NCBI GenBank assembly: GCA_015852425.1
Contig: JAAAIG010000577.1
Coordinates: forward strand, 1 to 17,668
Direction: 5' to 3'
Length of the DNA: 17,668 nt
Source: Gryganskiella cystojenkinii
Lineage: Eukaryota; Mortierellomycota; Mortierellomycetes; Mortierellales; Mortierellaceae
Under the pieces are notes generated by a model, which saw only the letters and a list, made by a program, of their open reading frames with translations, ran no database searches and was not told where the DNA came from. Position 1 is the first letter of the stretch. Each line of letters begins with the position of its first letter. This document shows positions 1-8,149 of the stretch, one piece after another. Position numbers and translations under genes: made by a program.

Positions 1-607
1 TTGGTCCATCCCATCCATTTATTCCATCCCTTTTTTCCCATCCCTTCCCATTCATCTGGATTGGGGGTTTTTATTGATCGACCTGGACACACAACAAAAA
101 TAATAAAAAGAGTGAAGGAGGTCATCATCTTTTTTTTTTTTTTCCATTCCATCCTATTCCTTTCTTTTCTTCTCAGACTCTTTCACCCCCGTGCTCGCCG
201 CTCTTTTTTTTTTTACTCGACTAGCGCGACAATTCTCCTGGCTGATCTTTTTTTATCCCATTGTCAATCCAACGGTCATCCATCAGTCTTTTCTTGCTTC
301 CTTCCACTGCGTCGGCAGCTCTTTTTCTCCCTCCTCCGTCCCTCTCCCTCCATCACTCTTTCGCACCCCCCTTGACCCTTTGTCTTGTCATTTCCTCCTC
401 AGCGCTAGATCTATTTTTTTTTAAAACTTGATCCTTTTTTTATTCAAAGAGCTAAAAACAGGCCGCATTGGCAATCCTTCTTTTTTCGATTCATCCATCC
501 TCTTTCATCCTGCGGATGGTCCATGTGTATATCCATCCATCCGCACCTTGACTTGACGACCCTCCCTTACCTCCTCCCACCCTCCTCTTTCACTACTGTC
601 CCCAGAA
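1..607 (+). promoter_or_regulatory. Upstream region / probable 5' UTR of the phosphatase gene
   Basis: This stretch holds no convincing coding exon. It is dominated by C/T tracts on the plus strand, poly-T runs (for example around 130-142 and 414-422) and dispersed CCATCC/CATC words, including a short CATC tandem near 531-541. Pyrimidine-rich sequence just upstream of a fungal start codon is common in promoters and 5' leaders. I infer that it serves the gene starting at 608. The open frames crossing it are low-complexity Ser/Phe/Pro readings and are not credible proteins. I see no clear TATA box or specific operator. Confidence 0.45.
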
Positions 608-3600
608 ATGTTGTCACCACAGCAACAACAGCAGGATCCGGAGCAACATACCCTCAATAAGCAGACCGATCCACGTCTCTCCGCCCACACCTTGTCTCTA
701 GTAGCGGATCCCTCGAGTATCTCACCTAATCCACAACACGCGTCCGCTGTTACTGCTGGCGCTTCTTCTCCAACGACGGCCAACATTGCCGCTGCTGCAA
801 CCGTGCGTTCGATACCGACCTTCTCGGGATCAGATTTCTTTGCCGTCTCCCAGGATCCATCCCTGCACCTGAATCAACCCCCGATGGAAACCCCTTTCTA
901 TACACCGATGGCGGTCTGGAGCGAACCTCGAGCAAGTGGCCAAGGAGGTGGAGGTGGAGGAACAGGAGGAGGTGGCGATTACTTTGCCTCGGCAGTCTCG
1001 ACCCCAGCCCCGAACCACCACCTCTTCTCTTCCGGATTCCAAACACCTGCGACTTCCTTTGAGTATTTTCCTTCCTCTGCGGATCAGCCAATCAATAACA
1101 GTGCCAGCCATCACCATCATCCACCTTCGACTGGATTTCATCTCCCGCCAGGTACTCCCTTCTCGCTCTCTTTACCTCGTGGTGCCGGCGGTGGTAGTAG
1201 TTCCAGTGGACCTGTTGCTGGGTCATGGGCACCCTCCCAGATGTCTTCAGCTTCGGACAGGACTGGCTCGCTTCCAAGTATACCCACACATCGGAACAGT
1301 CTCTCGATGACGGTTCCCATGTCCCCGATGATGATGATGACCCCTGGTGGGAGGCGGCCGCTTTCACAATCGTATTCGACCCCTTCACTCCCTGCAGCGC
1401 TTCTAACCGAGTTGAACATGAAGTCGATGGCAGAGAGCGCGGTCTCGGAGCTCCTGGAAAGAGTGCTCAATGGTGACGACAAGAATGCGGTCATTATGTT
1501 GGATATGCGACCGTCCATGTTGAATGCAGCGTCGACAATCAAGACCGCTGTGAGCATCTGTATGCCAAACATGCTCTTGAAGCGGTGCTCGCTCCAGAAC
1601 GTGACCGATCAATTGACCTGTGAGCAAGATATTGAGACCTTTTCGAGATGGAGACAGTGTGCAACCATTGTCCTCTTTGATGCCTCGGGTGCCACGCCCG
1701 CCATTGGTTCACCTGCTGTTCTTTTGGCTCAAAAGTTTCGTAAGGAAGGATGTAGTGCAGCTTTGGGCTACCTTCAAGGTATGACATTTTTTATTCTTTT
1801 CTTGCCTTGCGCGAAAAAGGAATTTAATACATTAGTCAGAGTTCTCGTCATGAGGATTTGTACCTAACTCTTTTCTATTTTTGTGTGGCGCAGGTGGCTT
1901 TAACACGTTCTTTGCACGTTATGGAAGCCTTTGCAAGACAGATGGAAGCCCCGCCTCTGCCGGTTCAGCTCCATCAAAGATGACTTTGAGTGGAGGTACC
2001 GCCGCCGCCGCCGCTGCTATGCCTCCACCATCGAACCCAATGTCGATCGTGTCGCCTCCACGGCAGCGTCTCCATTTAGGGTCCCTACCGACAATGATGA
2101 CTCAGCTCCCTGAGGGTCCCCTCGGATGCCAGACCCCCATGCTCGAGAACCCGAATGTGAACCCACTCTACGAGAGTGTGCGGCAGTCTATGGGACTGAC
2201 GACAGATATCACCGAGGAAATTCCAGTGCGGATGCCTATGGGCTTTACTCTGGAAACGATGCGAGATAACTTGCCCGCGTGGCTTGTGTCAGCAGTAACC
2301 GAGGGCACAGGAAAAGCTAGACTGTCCGAGTATTTTCAGGTACGTTCTTCCTTTTCAACTTCGATCCCTTTTTTTTGGTGACAATGAAGGATCATTCTGT
2401 GAAAGAAAATCGTATGTTTGAAACGAAATGGCCACGAACTGACCCGTCGCTCGTATCCTCCATTCTCTCGCCCAACGGCAATTTCCTCAAAATGATCTAA
2501 TAGAAAGTAGAGATCAGCGAAACCAAACGGATGGCATTGCTCATGTCACCTCAGATCATGCGATCGGGCAAGACGACTCATTTCAGTATCAGTGCCGGCA
2601 TTGAACAAGGGCTCAAGAACCGATACAATAACATCTGGCCCTACGACCACACCAGAGTCAAGATCGCAGAGCTGGACCTCGGTCATGACGATTACATCAA
2701 CGCTTCAAAGTTGATACCGCTTCTCAGCAAGAAATCCTATATCGCCACGCAGGGACCCGTACCATTGACGTTTCAGGACTTTTGGAAAATGGCGTGGGAA
2801 CAACGATCCAGGGTCGTGGTCATGTTGACACGAGAGAAGGAGATGGGTCGAATCAAGTGTCATCAGTACTGGCCCTCGGCCGCGGAGCCCGTGATGGAAG
2901 TTGGATCGATGCGTGTGACGTTCGTGACTGAGTTTCTACCTGACAAGGACATTGGAACCATCTTGGTCCGTCAACTCAAGATTCAACATCGATTCAAGCC
3001 CGAGCAAGAAGAGAGGTCGATTACCCAGATTCAGTACACTGGTTGGCCTGATTTTGGAGTACCGGAGACGCCTTTGGAGGTGCTACGTGTGATCCAGTTG
3101 GCGAACGAGTACAACAACACGGTAGAGGCGGCAGGACCGATGGTTGTACATTGCTCTGCAGGATGTGGACGGACAGGCGCGTTTTGTGTGATTGACTCGA
3201 TCCTGACAGAACTGGATATCCACCCGGACGCAGTCATGAACCCGAAACCGATTGTCAATGCTGCTGCCACCAACAAGCCAAGGCTATCGCTGTCAAGTCG
3301 ACCCTCTCTCGAGTTCGCACGATCGACGAATGATCGAGTTCAGAGTGCCTTGACCATGACGAGTACGGGCAGCAACACAACATCAACAACGACGGCTACC
3401 AACAGCAGTAGTTCACCGGACGATCCCATGACCGATATTGTCTTTGCGAGTGTGAGCGGATTACGAGAGCAAAGAGTCTCGATGGTACAGACGCTTCGAC
3501 AATACGTCTTTTGTTATGAGGCCATCTTTTGGCATCTGGCGGTTCGATTTTCAAAAGAACGACCGGATCTGGGGCTCCTGGTCTTGCCGCCACCGTCGTT

Positions 3601-3709
3601 GGCGGTCCATACACCTCTGATACCAATGACCATGACCTCCAATCCAACCCTGTCCATGGGAAACGCACCCATCACGACGACCAAGGAAGAATTCTCGTTC
3701 TTTGGGTAG
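608..3709 (+). CDS. Rhodanese-domain protein tyrosine phosphatase (Pyp1/Ptp2-3-like)
   Basis: Spliced model of 940 residues with exons 608-1778, 1894-2339 and 2504-3709; introns are 115 and 164 bp (donors GTATGA and GTACGT) and phases close. Residues 1-270 are low complexity (poly-Q, Gly-rich, Met/Ser/Pro-rich), as in regulatory tails. Residues about 280-405 resemble the inactive rhodanese/CDC25-like fold of MAP-kinase phosphatases. The classical PTP domain occupies roughly 550-890. It shows KNRYNNIWPYDHTRV, DDYINAS, the WPD loop (Asp722), the P-loop HCSAGCGRTG (catalytic Cys756, Arg762) and the Q-loop glutamine Gln868. All catalytic residues are present, so it should be active on phosphotyrosine. 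Family knowledge: rhodanese plus PTP is the layout of fission yeast Pyp1/Pyp2, which dephosphorylate stress MAP kinases, with budding yeast Ptp2/Ptp3 as functional counterparts; the substrate here is inferred. A low-complexity insert of about 65 residues separates the P-loop and Q-loop. The start is the first in-frame Met of the long exon. Confidence 0.92.
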
Positions 3710-4018
3710 TGTCTGCCAAGCTCAGCAGCAACATCAACAACAGCGTCATCAGCAAAAGCAATCATGTAAAATCCTTTCGCTCTCTTTCCTCTTTTCCCAT
3801 GTTTCTTTCCCCTCACGGTTAGCTCAAACGCTCGCCGCCACTCCACTCAGAAGAAAAAAAAAGAAAAAAAGAAATAGAATAAAAAAAAAATAAAAAAAAA
3901 ACAGTGTATACTCTTCATTCCAGCTTTGGGAACAATTGCTAAAGGAGAATGGAAAGAGGAGGTTGAATGAAAAAAAAAGTCAGGTTTTTGCTATGCTTTT
4001 TTGTTGTTGTTATGCTAA
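3710..4018. terminator. Convergent 3' region with poly(A) signals
   Basis: Intergenic DNA between the ends of the converging phosphatase and REC114 genes. On the plus strand, AATAAA occurs at 3878-3883 and again at 3889-3894 within an A-rich stretch (3851-3901), a plausible polyadenylation region for the phosphatase transcript. With only about 310 bp between the stop codons, the two 3' UTRs could overlap as antisense RNAs. No gene is seen here. Confidence 0.45.
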
Positions 4019-5910
4019 TCAAACTCTTCGAGAGCTGGTGGGATACAAGTGCCGATGCATTCTTTCCGCCTATACCCATGTCAAAAGATAAAAGAAAGCA
4101 AAAAAATAAATAAATTAGAAGAGCATTTTCGCGTTGTTTGGTGATTTTTTTTTCTTTCTTTCGTCGCCCATCTTACGAGCCGAACGAGCTTTGGGTGGCA
4201 AAGCATAGCGCTGATTTCCGTTTGAAAGTCCTGATCGGGCATGTTCAGCAGTCGTTCCAGTTCTGCGTCCTCATTTATATCATCCATCACAGGAAAAGGT
4301 GTTGGAGCAACGACAGCAAAAGAGGTTGAGCCAGTATCTGGATGCGCCGTCGTCGTCATCATCTTCGTCGTGCCAGCGACCGCATCACCAGAAGAAAAAC
4401 TAGTAGAGATCGAACCTGCTTGAACCACGGGCATAGGCTGGGATCCGTATCGAGGAGTGATGGACGTCAGTTGATCCAAGGACGATGATAACCGCTGCGA
4501 CGACGACTGCTGCTGGGAATGGGGGACTGACTCTTGAATCTGGTGAGAGTGACTGTTTCTGCCACCATCGCTACTACCGCTTCTTTCTACAGTATTACCA
4601 CTTCGATTTATTGTCGCTGTCGTTGTCGTCTTGCTGACCTTTCGACGTTGGTGATGAGCAGCACCTGCAGTGGAGGGCCTCACGGTCGTTGTTGTGGGAG
4701 TAGACCGACGGTTCTCTTCGCATTCCTGTCCGACAGGGGCAGGACTGTTGTCGCTGATGCTGCTACCACTGTTGTTGGTTATTGAACGACACTCTATAAA
4801 GCTCTTGAGGACCGACACGCATCGACTACAGTCGTTTGCAGATCGAAATTTGACTTGGAATTTGCGTGCCTACATTTTTATTCAAAATCAGTATTTATTT
4901 TACTCTCTTTTGACGCGAACTTCACCGTACTTCTCTTATTTACCTCAACAACACTCGATCCTGGAAGGGTATGGTGGTATCGAAAGGCGATCATGGTGCC
5001 TTTGGTGAGTCCTCTAAGGTTTGTACTCGCATCCAGACGAAAGTAGTCCTACATGGTAGGAAAAAAAAATATTGTCTTGGTTCGGATCGCATTTGGTACT
5101 TTCTCCACAAAATATCCAAACCTTCCAGATAAAATACATTACCAAGGTAGTTTGCCCAGATTGGATCAGCATTACTGGCGAGGAAGATGGGCTACTCTGC
5201 ACTAAAAAATGATCGAAAAGGAAAATAATAGCGGTCAGATTTTAAGAGGTCTCGTTGCATATGTTCATTGAAGTGTGAAAATGCAGCCTTGGCACAAAAG
5301 GAAAAAAGGAAAAGTGTTACGTCCTGCGAGATGACATTCCCGCGTCCCGGTTCTGTTTCTCTCCCCCACAACTCTTCGGAGAACAACCTCCCCCCCCTTT
5401 GTTTTTAACCTTCCAAAAGAATCGTTTTGTAGTCAGATAAAAAACATGCAAAAAGAAGATGAGAAACGGTTGCAAACCTTGTGGAGCTGTTTTGTTCTCC
5501 TTGTTGTTTCCGGAAAATGGCAAAGACGAAGCCAGTCGCGGTTGTTGGATTTGCAGGGTGACAGAGTGTTGCGGAGCAGAAAAGTGAATCCAGCTGGATT
5601 GTTCCTTTGTCTCGGACACAGATCGTCCGGTGGAGATACCTCCATGAGCCACAAAGGGCGTTGGATCAGTATGGGTCAAGGAAGAACGAGACCGGATACC
5701 AGGGGTTTCGCCACCAAAACCATGACTCTGATAACCGATTCCAGTCGTAGTGTGGTGGCCTGACCACGATTTTTGTCCCTTCAAAGATAAAAAAGTGTCG
5801 TTCCTGTTGCTGCTGAGGGTAGAGACAGAGTAGCTCTGCGAGAATCTTTCGAGGACAAAGACGGCGATGATTTGCGATGCATAATGCGGTGAGGGATGGA
5901 CAGTCGACAT
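4019..5910 (-). CDS. REC114: Meiotic recombination protein Rec114-like
   Basis: Spliced model of 446 residues; exons in transcript order are 5910-5478, 5201-5143, 5048-4944, 4869-4177 and 4069-4019. Introns are 276, 94, 74 and 107 bp. The last three boundaries are clear (GTAATG/TAG, GTAAAT/TAG, GTAAGA/TATAG); the first donor (GTTTGC, 5477) is weak, so the end of exon 1 is uncertain. Residues 8-210 read like the beta-rich PH-like N-terminal domain of Rec114: IAVFVLERFSQSY near the start, then WIHFSAP, DYFRLDAS, GTMIAFRYHH and ARKFQVKFRS followed by a Cys-containing helix. Residues about 230-395 are Ser/Thr/Gln-rich and disordered. Residues 400-440 form a predicted C-terminal helix (LERLLNMPDQDFQ..., CHPKLVRLAERMHRHL), where Rec114 proteins dimerise and bind Mei4. 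Family role: with Mei4 and Mer2 it activates Spo11 to make meiotic double-strand breaks. The identification rests on recognised pattern and domain order; the family diverges quickly, so confidence is moderate. Confidence 0.72.
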
Positions 5911-5940
5911 GTCGTTCTTTTATGAAAGGCGCGTTGGTAT

Positions 5941-5964
5941 GTGGTGGTGGTGGTGGTGGTGGTA
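5941..5964. repeat. GTG trinucleotide microsatellite
   Basis: Seven perfect GTG units (5941-5961) followed by GTA, lying 31 bp upstream of the REC114 start codon, so it reads as CAC repeats in the REC114 leader or promoter. Likely to vary in length between strains. Confidence 0.9.
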
Positions 5965-6452
5965 GAAGACAAATCGAGGATCAAATCAGCCTCCGCCGAA
6001 AAATAAAAAAATTCGCACAAGCTCTTTTTTTTTGCCACCATCCACAAAAAAGATAATCGAACGAGGTGTACGGGTTCCCTCCACCTCCATTCACAGCTTT
6101 GGTCCTCCATTCTTTCAGGACCGTCTCCAAAAGCAGTGCAATAAAAAAAAAGTTCACAGCAAACGCATTATCTCATTCGTTTTCGCGGTATCTGAGACAT
6201 GGTTTTCCCTCAGTACCTTCTGCGTCGTGCCAAAGCGAGCCAAAGAGGGGTCATCTGCCTCTGTCCAATCATCCCTCACCCTACGTCTGGTTTTTTTTCC
6301 TCTGTGTTTCCGTTTTTCTTTTACCTCCTTTCTTCCTTTTTTTCTTTCCTTCTTTTCTTTCCTCCTTCACTCAACTCTGTCATCTTTCACTTTTCATATC
6401 TTCCATAGTTCACCGTCGCTCACTCACAACGCAAAGAAACAACGCTCGCCTG

Positions 6453-6483
6453 CATACACATAACATACACATAACATACACAC
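6453..6483. repeat. 11-bp tandem repeat, about 2.7 copies
   Basis: The unit CATACACATAA occurs at 6453-6463 and 6464-6474 with a diverged third copy to 6483. It ends nine bases before the start codon at 6492, so it lies in the 5' leader of that gene. Confidence 0.85.
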
Positions 6484-6491
6484 ATCCAAAC

Positions 6492-6902
6492 ATGGCCGAT
6501 CAACAACAACATATCCAGATCCCTCACGCTCATTCGCGTCAGCCCATCGTCGCTATCGACACTTCTGCATCCGACACTACCCCAGCCTTGCAAGCCACCA
6601 CTGGCACTCAGCCTATCGCCATCCCCGGCTCTAACTCTCTGTCGATTGAATCCTCGGAGCCCATCATCTCGCCCACCAGTCCCTCCAAGTCTGTCGGAAA
6701 AAAAACTGGAACCCGTTCGACTTTCTGCCCAAACACCCTTCGCAAGGGCACCAAGCTCACCGAGGAGGACTTTGAACATCACGAGAAGAAAGAGACCCCC
6801 CAGCCCGCGAGTTGGCTCCAGATGTTGGGTCTCAAGAAGTCGGCCAACTATGGAGAGGCCATTGACAAGAGCGACGAGCCTCATCATCAATCCTACTACT
6901 AA
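6492..6902 (+). CDS. Small unrecognised protein, 136 aa, intronless
   Basis: ATG at 6492 in a favourable context (CAAACATGG), stop at 6902. I do not recognise the family. The protein is hydrophilic, with no signal peptide or membrane segment. Residues 1-75 are rich in Gln, Ser, Thr and Pro and contain SPTSPSKS, a possible proline-directed phosphorylation site. The second half is more ordered and basic: NTLRKGTKLTEEDFEHHEKK, then ASWLQMLGLKK, ending HHQSYY. Codon choice is strongly C/G-ending (GCC, ATC, CTC, AAG), as in well-expressed genes here such as ATP20, which favours a real gene over a chance frame. The CT-rich stretch upstream fits a fungal promoter. Start choice: the longer in-frame extension to 6066 is low-complexity Phe/Ser and was rejected. 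No function is proposed. Confidence 0.68.
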   Translation: MADQQQHIQIPHAHSRQPIVAIDTSASDTTPALQATTGTQPIAIPGSNSLSIESSEPIISPTSPSKSVGKKTGTRSTFCPNTLRKGTKLTEEDFEHHEKKETPQPASWLQMLGLKKSANYGEAIDKSDEPHHQSYY

Positions 6903-7373
6903 ACAGAGGAGGGACAGAAGAAGCAAGGATCCACCTATAGGAGAGCTTTTTTTTCTTCACTTCGTCCACTCGACTTTCCCTCAAGTGCTGACTGGCATAA
7001 CAACCATTTTTTTTTGCGGCAAACACGGGATGTTCTCTCTACCAAGCCCCCACCCTGTACACTACTACACACAACATTAAACCGAAAACTTTTAGGACTG
7101 GATCGAACTTGTTAACAGGCGTGTACTGTACCTTCAACTTGATAGTCTGTTGTTGTTGACATTGAACTTGCGCTTGGGAAAAACAAATTTGGCGCTTCGT
7201 TTTCATGGCCGATTCCGCCTGTTCATTCTTCCGTGAAGAGGAAGAGGACCAAAACATAACAAAAAGCAAACAAAAATATGAGCATAGATTATGGTGTATG
7301 TAGCTCACAGGGCACATCGTTATCCCGGACTAACCTGACCGTAATGTCAAGTCTGTTTGCGCTCCATTTCTCT
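6903..7373. other. Intergenic region without an assignable gene
   Basis: This includes the 3' UTR of the 136-aa gene and probably that of a minus-strand transcript. A minus-strand frame across 7137-7317 gives a Ser/Gln-rich reading (SSSSSRKNEQAES, QVQCQQQQTIKLK) that might be an exon tail, but splice signals and codon use do not settle it. I cannot support a gene here. Confidence 0.3.
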
Positions 7374-7749
7374 TCACTTTTCTCTCAGTTCAAAGCGCGC
7401 GTTTTTGATCAACGACCTAATGACAATGCGGTCATAATATTGAACAAAAAAAACAAAAATAGTGGGACTGTCCTACTGTCCATATTCAAGATGATGACAC
7501 AATCATTGTGGTCAACAAATCAAACCTGTTCAGCTGAGCCCTGTCCAAACTGAAGACGCGTTGCGGAACGGGAACAACGAGAAGGTCATGATCAAACCAA
7601 GAGAGCCGGATGTAAAGCACCGGAATAAAGCGAAGGATCCGATCGGCACCGAGAAACTGAGCAACAAAAAGATAGTTGACGTCTTTCTTCCTTCTTGCTT
7701 TTGCCGCGGCTCTTTTTTGGCCAACATTTGTCTTTCTGAGGCAATTGCC
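7374..7749 (-). CDS. Possible 3' exons of an unrecognised minus-strand gene (partial)
   Basis: Two exons fit each other: 7749-7526 after a good acceptor (TTTTTTCTACTGCAG), and 7416-7374 ending in TGA. They flank a 109-bp intron with a weak GTTTGA donor and a CATTAG acceptor. The phases agree (2 then 1) and the join yields about 88 residues. They begin basic (QKRAAAKARRKKD), continue with hydrophobic strand-like segments (YLFVAQFLGADRILRF, LLVVPVPQRVFSLD) and end in a charged helix (LIKNARFELREK). Codons are nearly all C/T/G-ending, as in true exons nearby. No start codon lies in this frame, so an upstream exon is needed. A candidate ATG at 8032 with a GTATGA donor after 8002 gives a different phase, so the 5' end is unresolved. 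The codon-aligned plus strand is also open, so strand is not certain. Function unknown. Confidence 0.3.
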
Positions 7750-8149
7750 CTGCAGTAGAAAAAAGTAGCTGTTAATCCAGAAAACTGACCCGGAAAGTCA
7801 CTATTCCTCATTATTCATGGATGATTCTTGTGCTTCAAGAGTCTCGTTTTGCGGCGGCTTTTTTTTTCTGTAACGTTAATCCAGCTGGGTTTGTGGGGCA
7901 AGAAGAAAAAAGAGTGAATGTTTCCCTTCATTATATTCAGTGGGGTTCGAGAAGAGGCATTTATGCTTCTTCAGTGGGTCGGGACTCTTCGCTTTTCATA
8001 CTAGTTCCAGGCGCGTCAAGATATCCTGCCATTTTCCCCTGACCTTTGATTTTTTGTTTCTGTTCGCAAGTCCATCATCCCTTTTGGCTCTTTTCTTTCA
8101 TTCATCGACTTCACAATCGGCCCTCTTGAACCATAGCCATCGACTCATC
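7750..8149. promoter_or_regulatory. Upstream region of the carrier gene; may hold minus-strand 5' exons
   Basis: The carrier start codon is at 8150, and a well-placed minus-strand ATG (AAAATGGC context) lies at 8032-8030 with a consensus-like donor GTATGA at 8001-7996. If that start is real, about 117 bp would form a bidirectional promoter. The stretch 8040-8140 on the plus strand is T/C-rich, as expected of a leader. Nothing else is supported. Confidence 0.3.

Larger units (their letters stand above)
5911..6491. promoter_or_regulatory. Divergent intergenic region between REC114 and the 136-aa gene
   Basis: Shared upstream DNA for two divergent genes. Toward the plus-strand gene it becomes strongly pyrimidine-rich (about 6290-6420), typical of fungal core promoters and leaders. 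A CCAATCA word lies at 6265-6271, about 220 bp before the start codon, and could bind a HAP/NF-Y complex; this is inference from a short motif. It also contains the trinucleotide and 11-bp repeats listed separately. Open frames across it are Ser/Phe-rich shadows. Confidence 0.4.

Noticed and set aside
1..375. Frame from the window edge rich in Phe, Ser and Pro
   Set aside because: Low-complexity reading of pyrimidine tracts with no domain; better explained as promoter.
1138..1572. Minus-strand frame of 144 codons opposite the phosphatase N-terminus
   Set aside because: Antisense shadow of a GC-rich exon; the plus strand continues into a complete PTP domain in phase.
4081..4170. C-terminal tail of the unspliced REC114 frame, Lys-rich then Phe/Leu-rich
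   Set aside because: It lies within a well-formed 107-bp intron (GTAAGA to TATAG), and the spliced alternative continues the expected helix.
6066..6491. In-frame 142-codon upstream extension of the 136-aa protein
   Set aside because: Ser/Phe-rich low complexity over promoter-like CT tracts and an 11-bp repeat; the Met at 6492 has the better context.
7530..7811. Minus-strand frame with KTSTIFLLLSFSVPIG, resembling the first membrane helix of V-ATPase assembly factor Vma21
   Set aside because: No matching second membrane helix in a compatible phase was found downstream, codon use is poorer than in the alternative minus-strand frame, and the GT donors that would be needed are weak. A Vma21 call is not supported.
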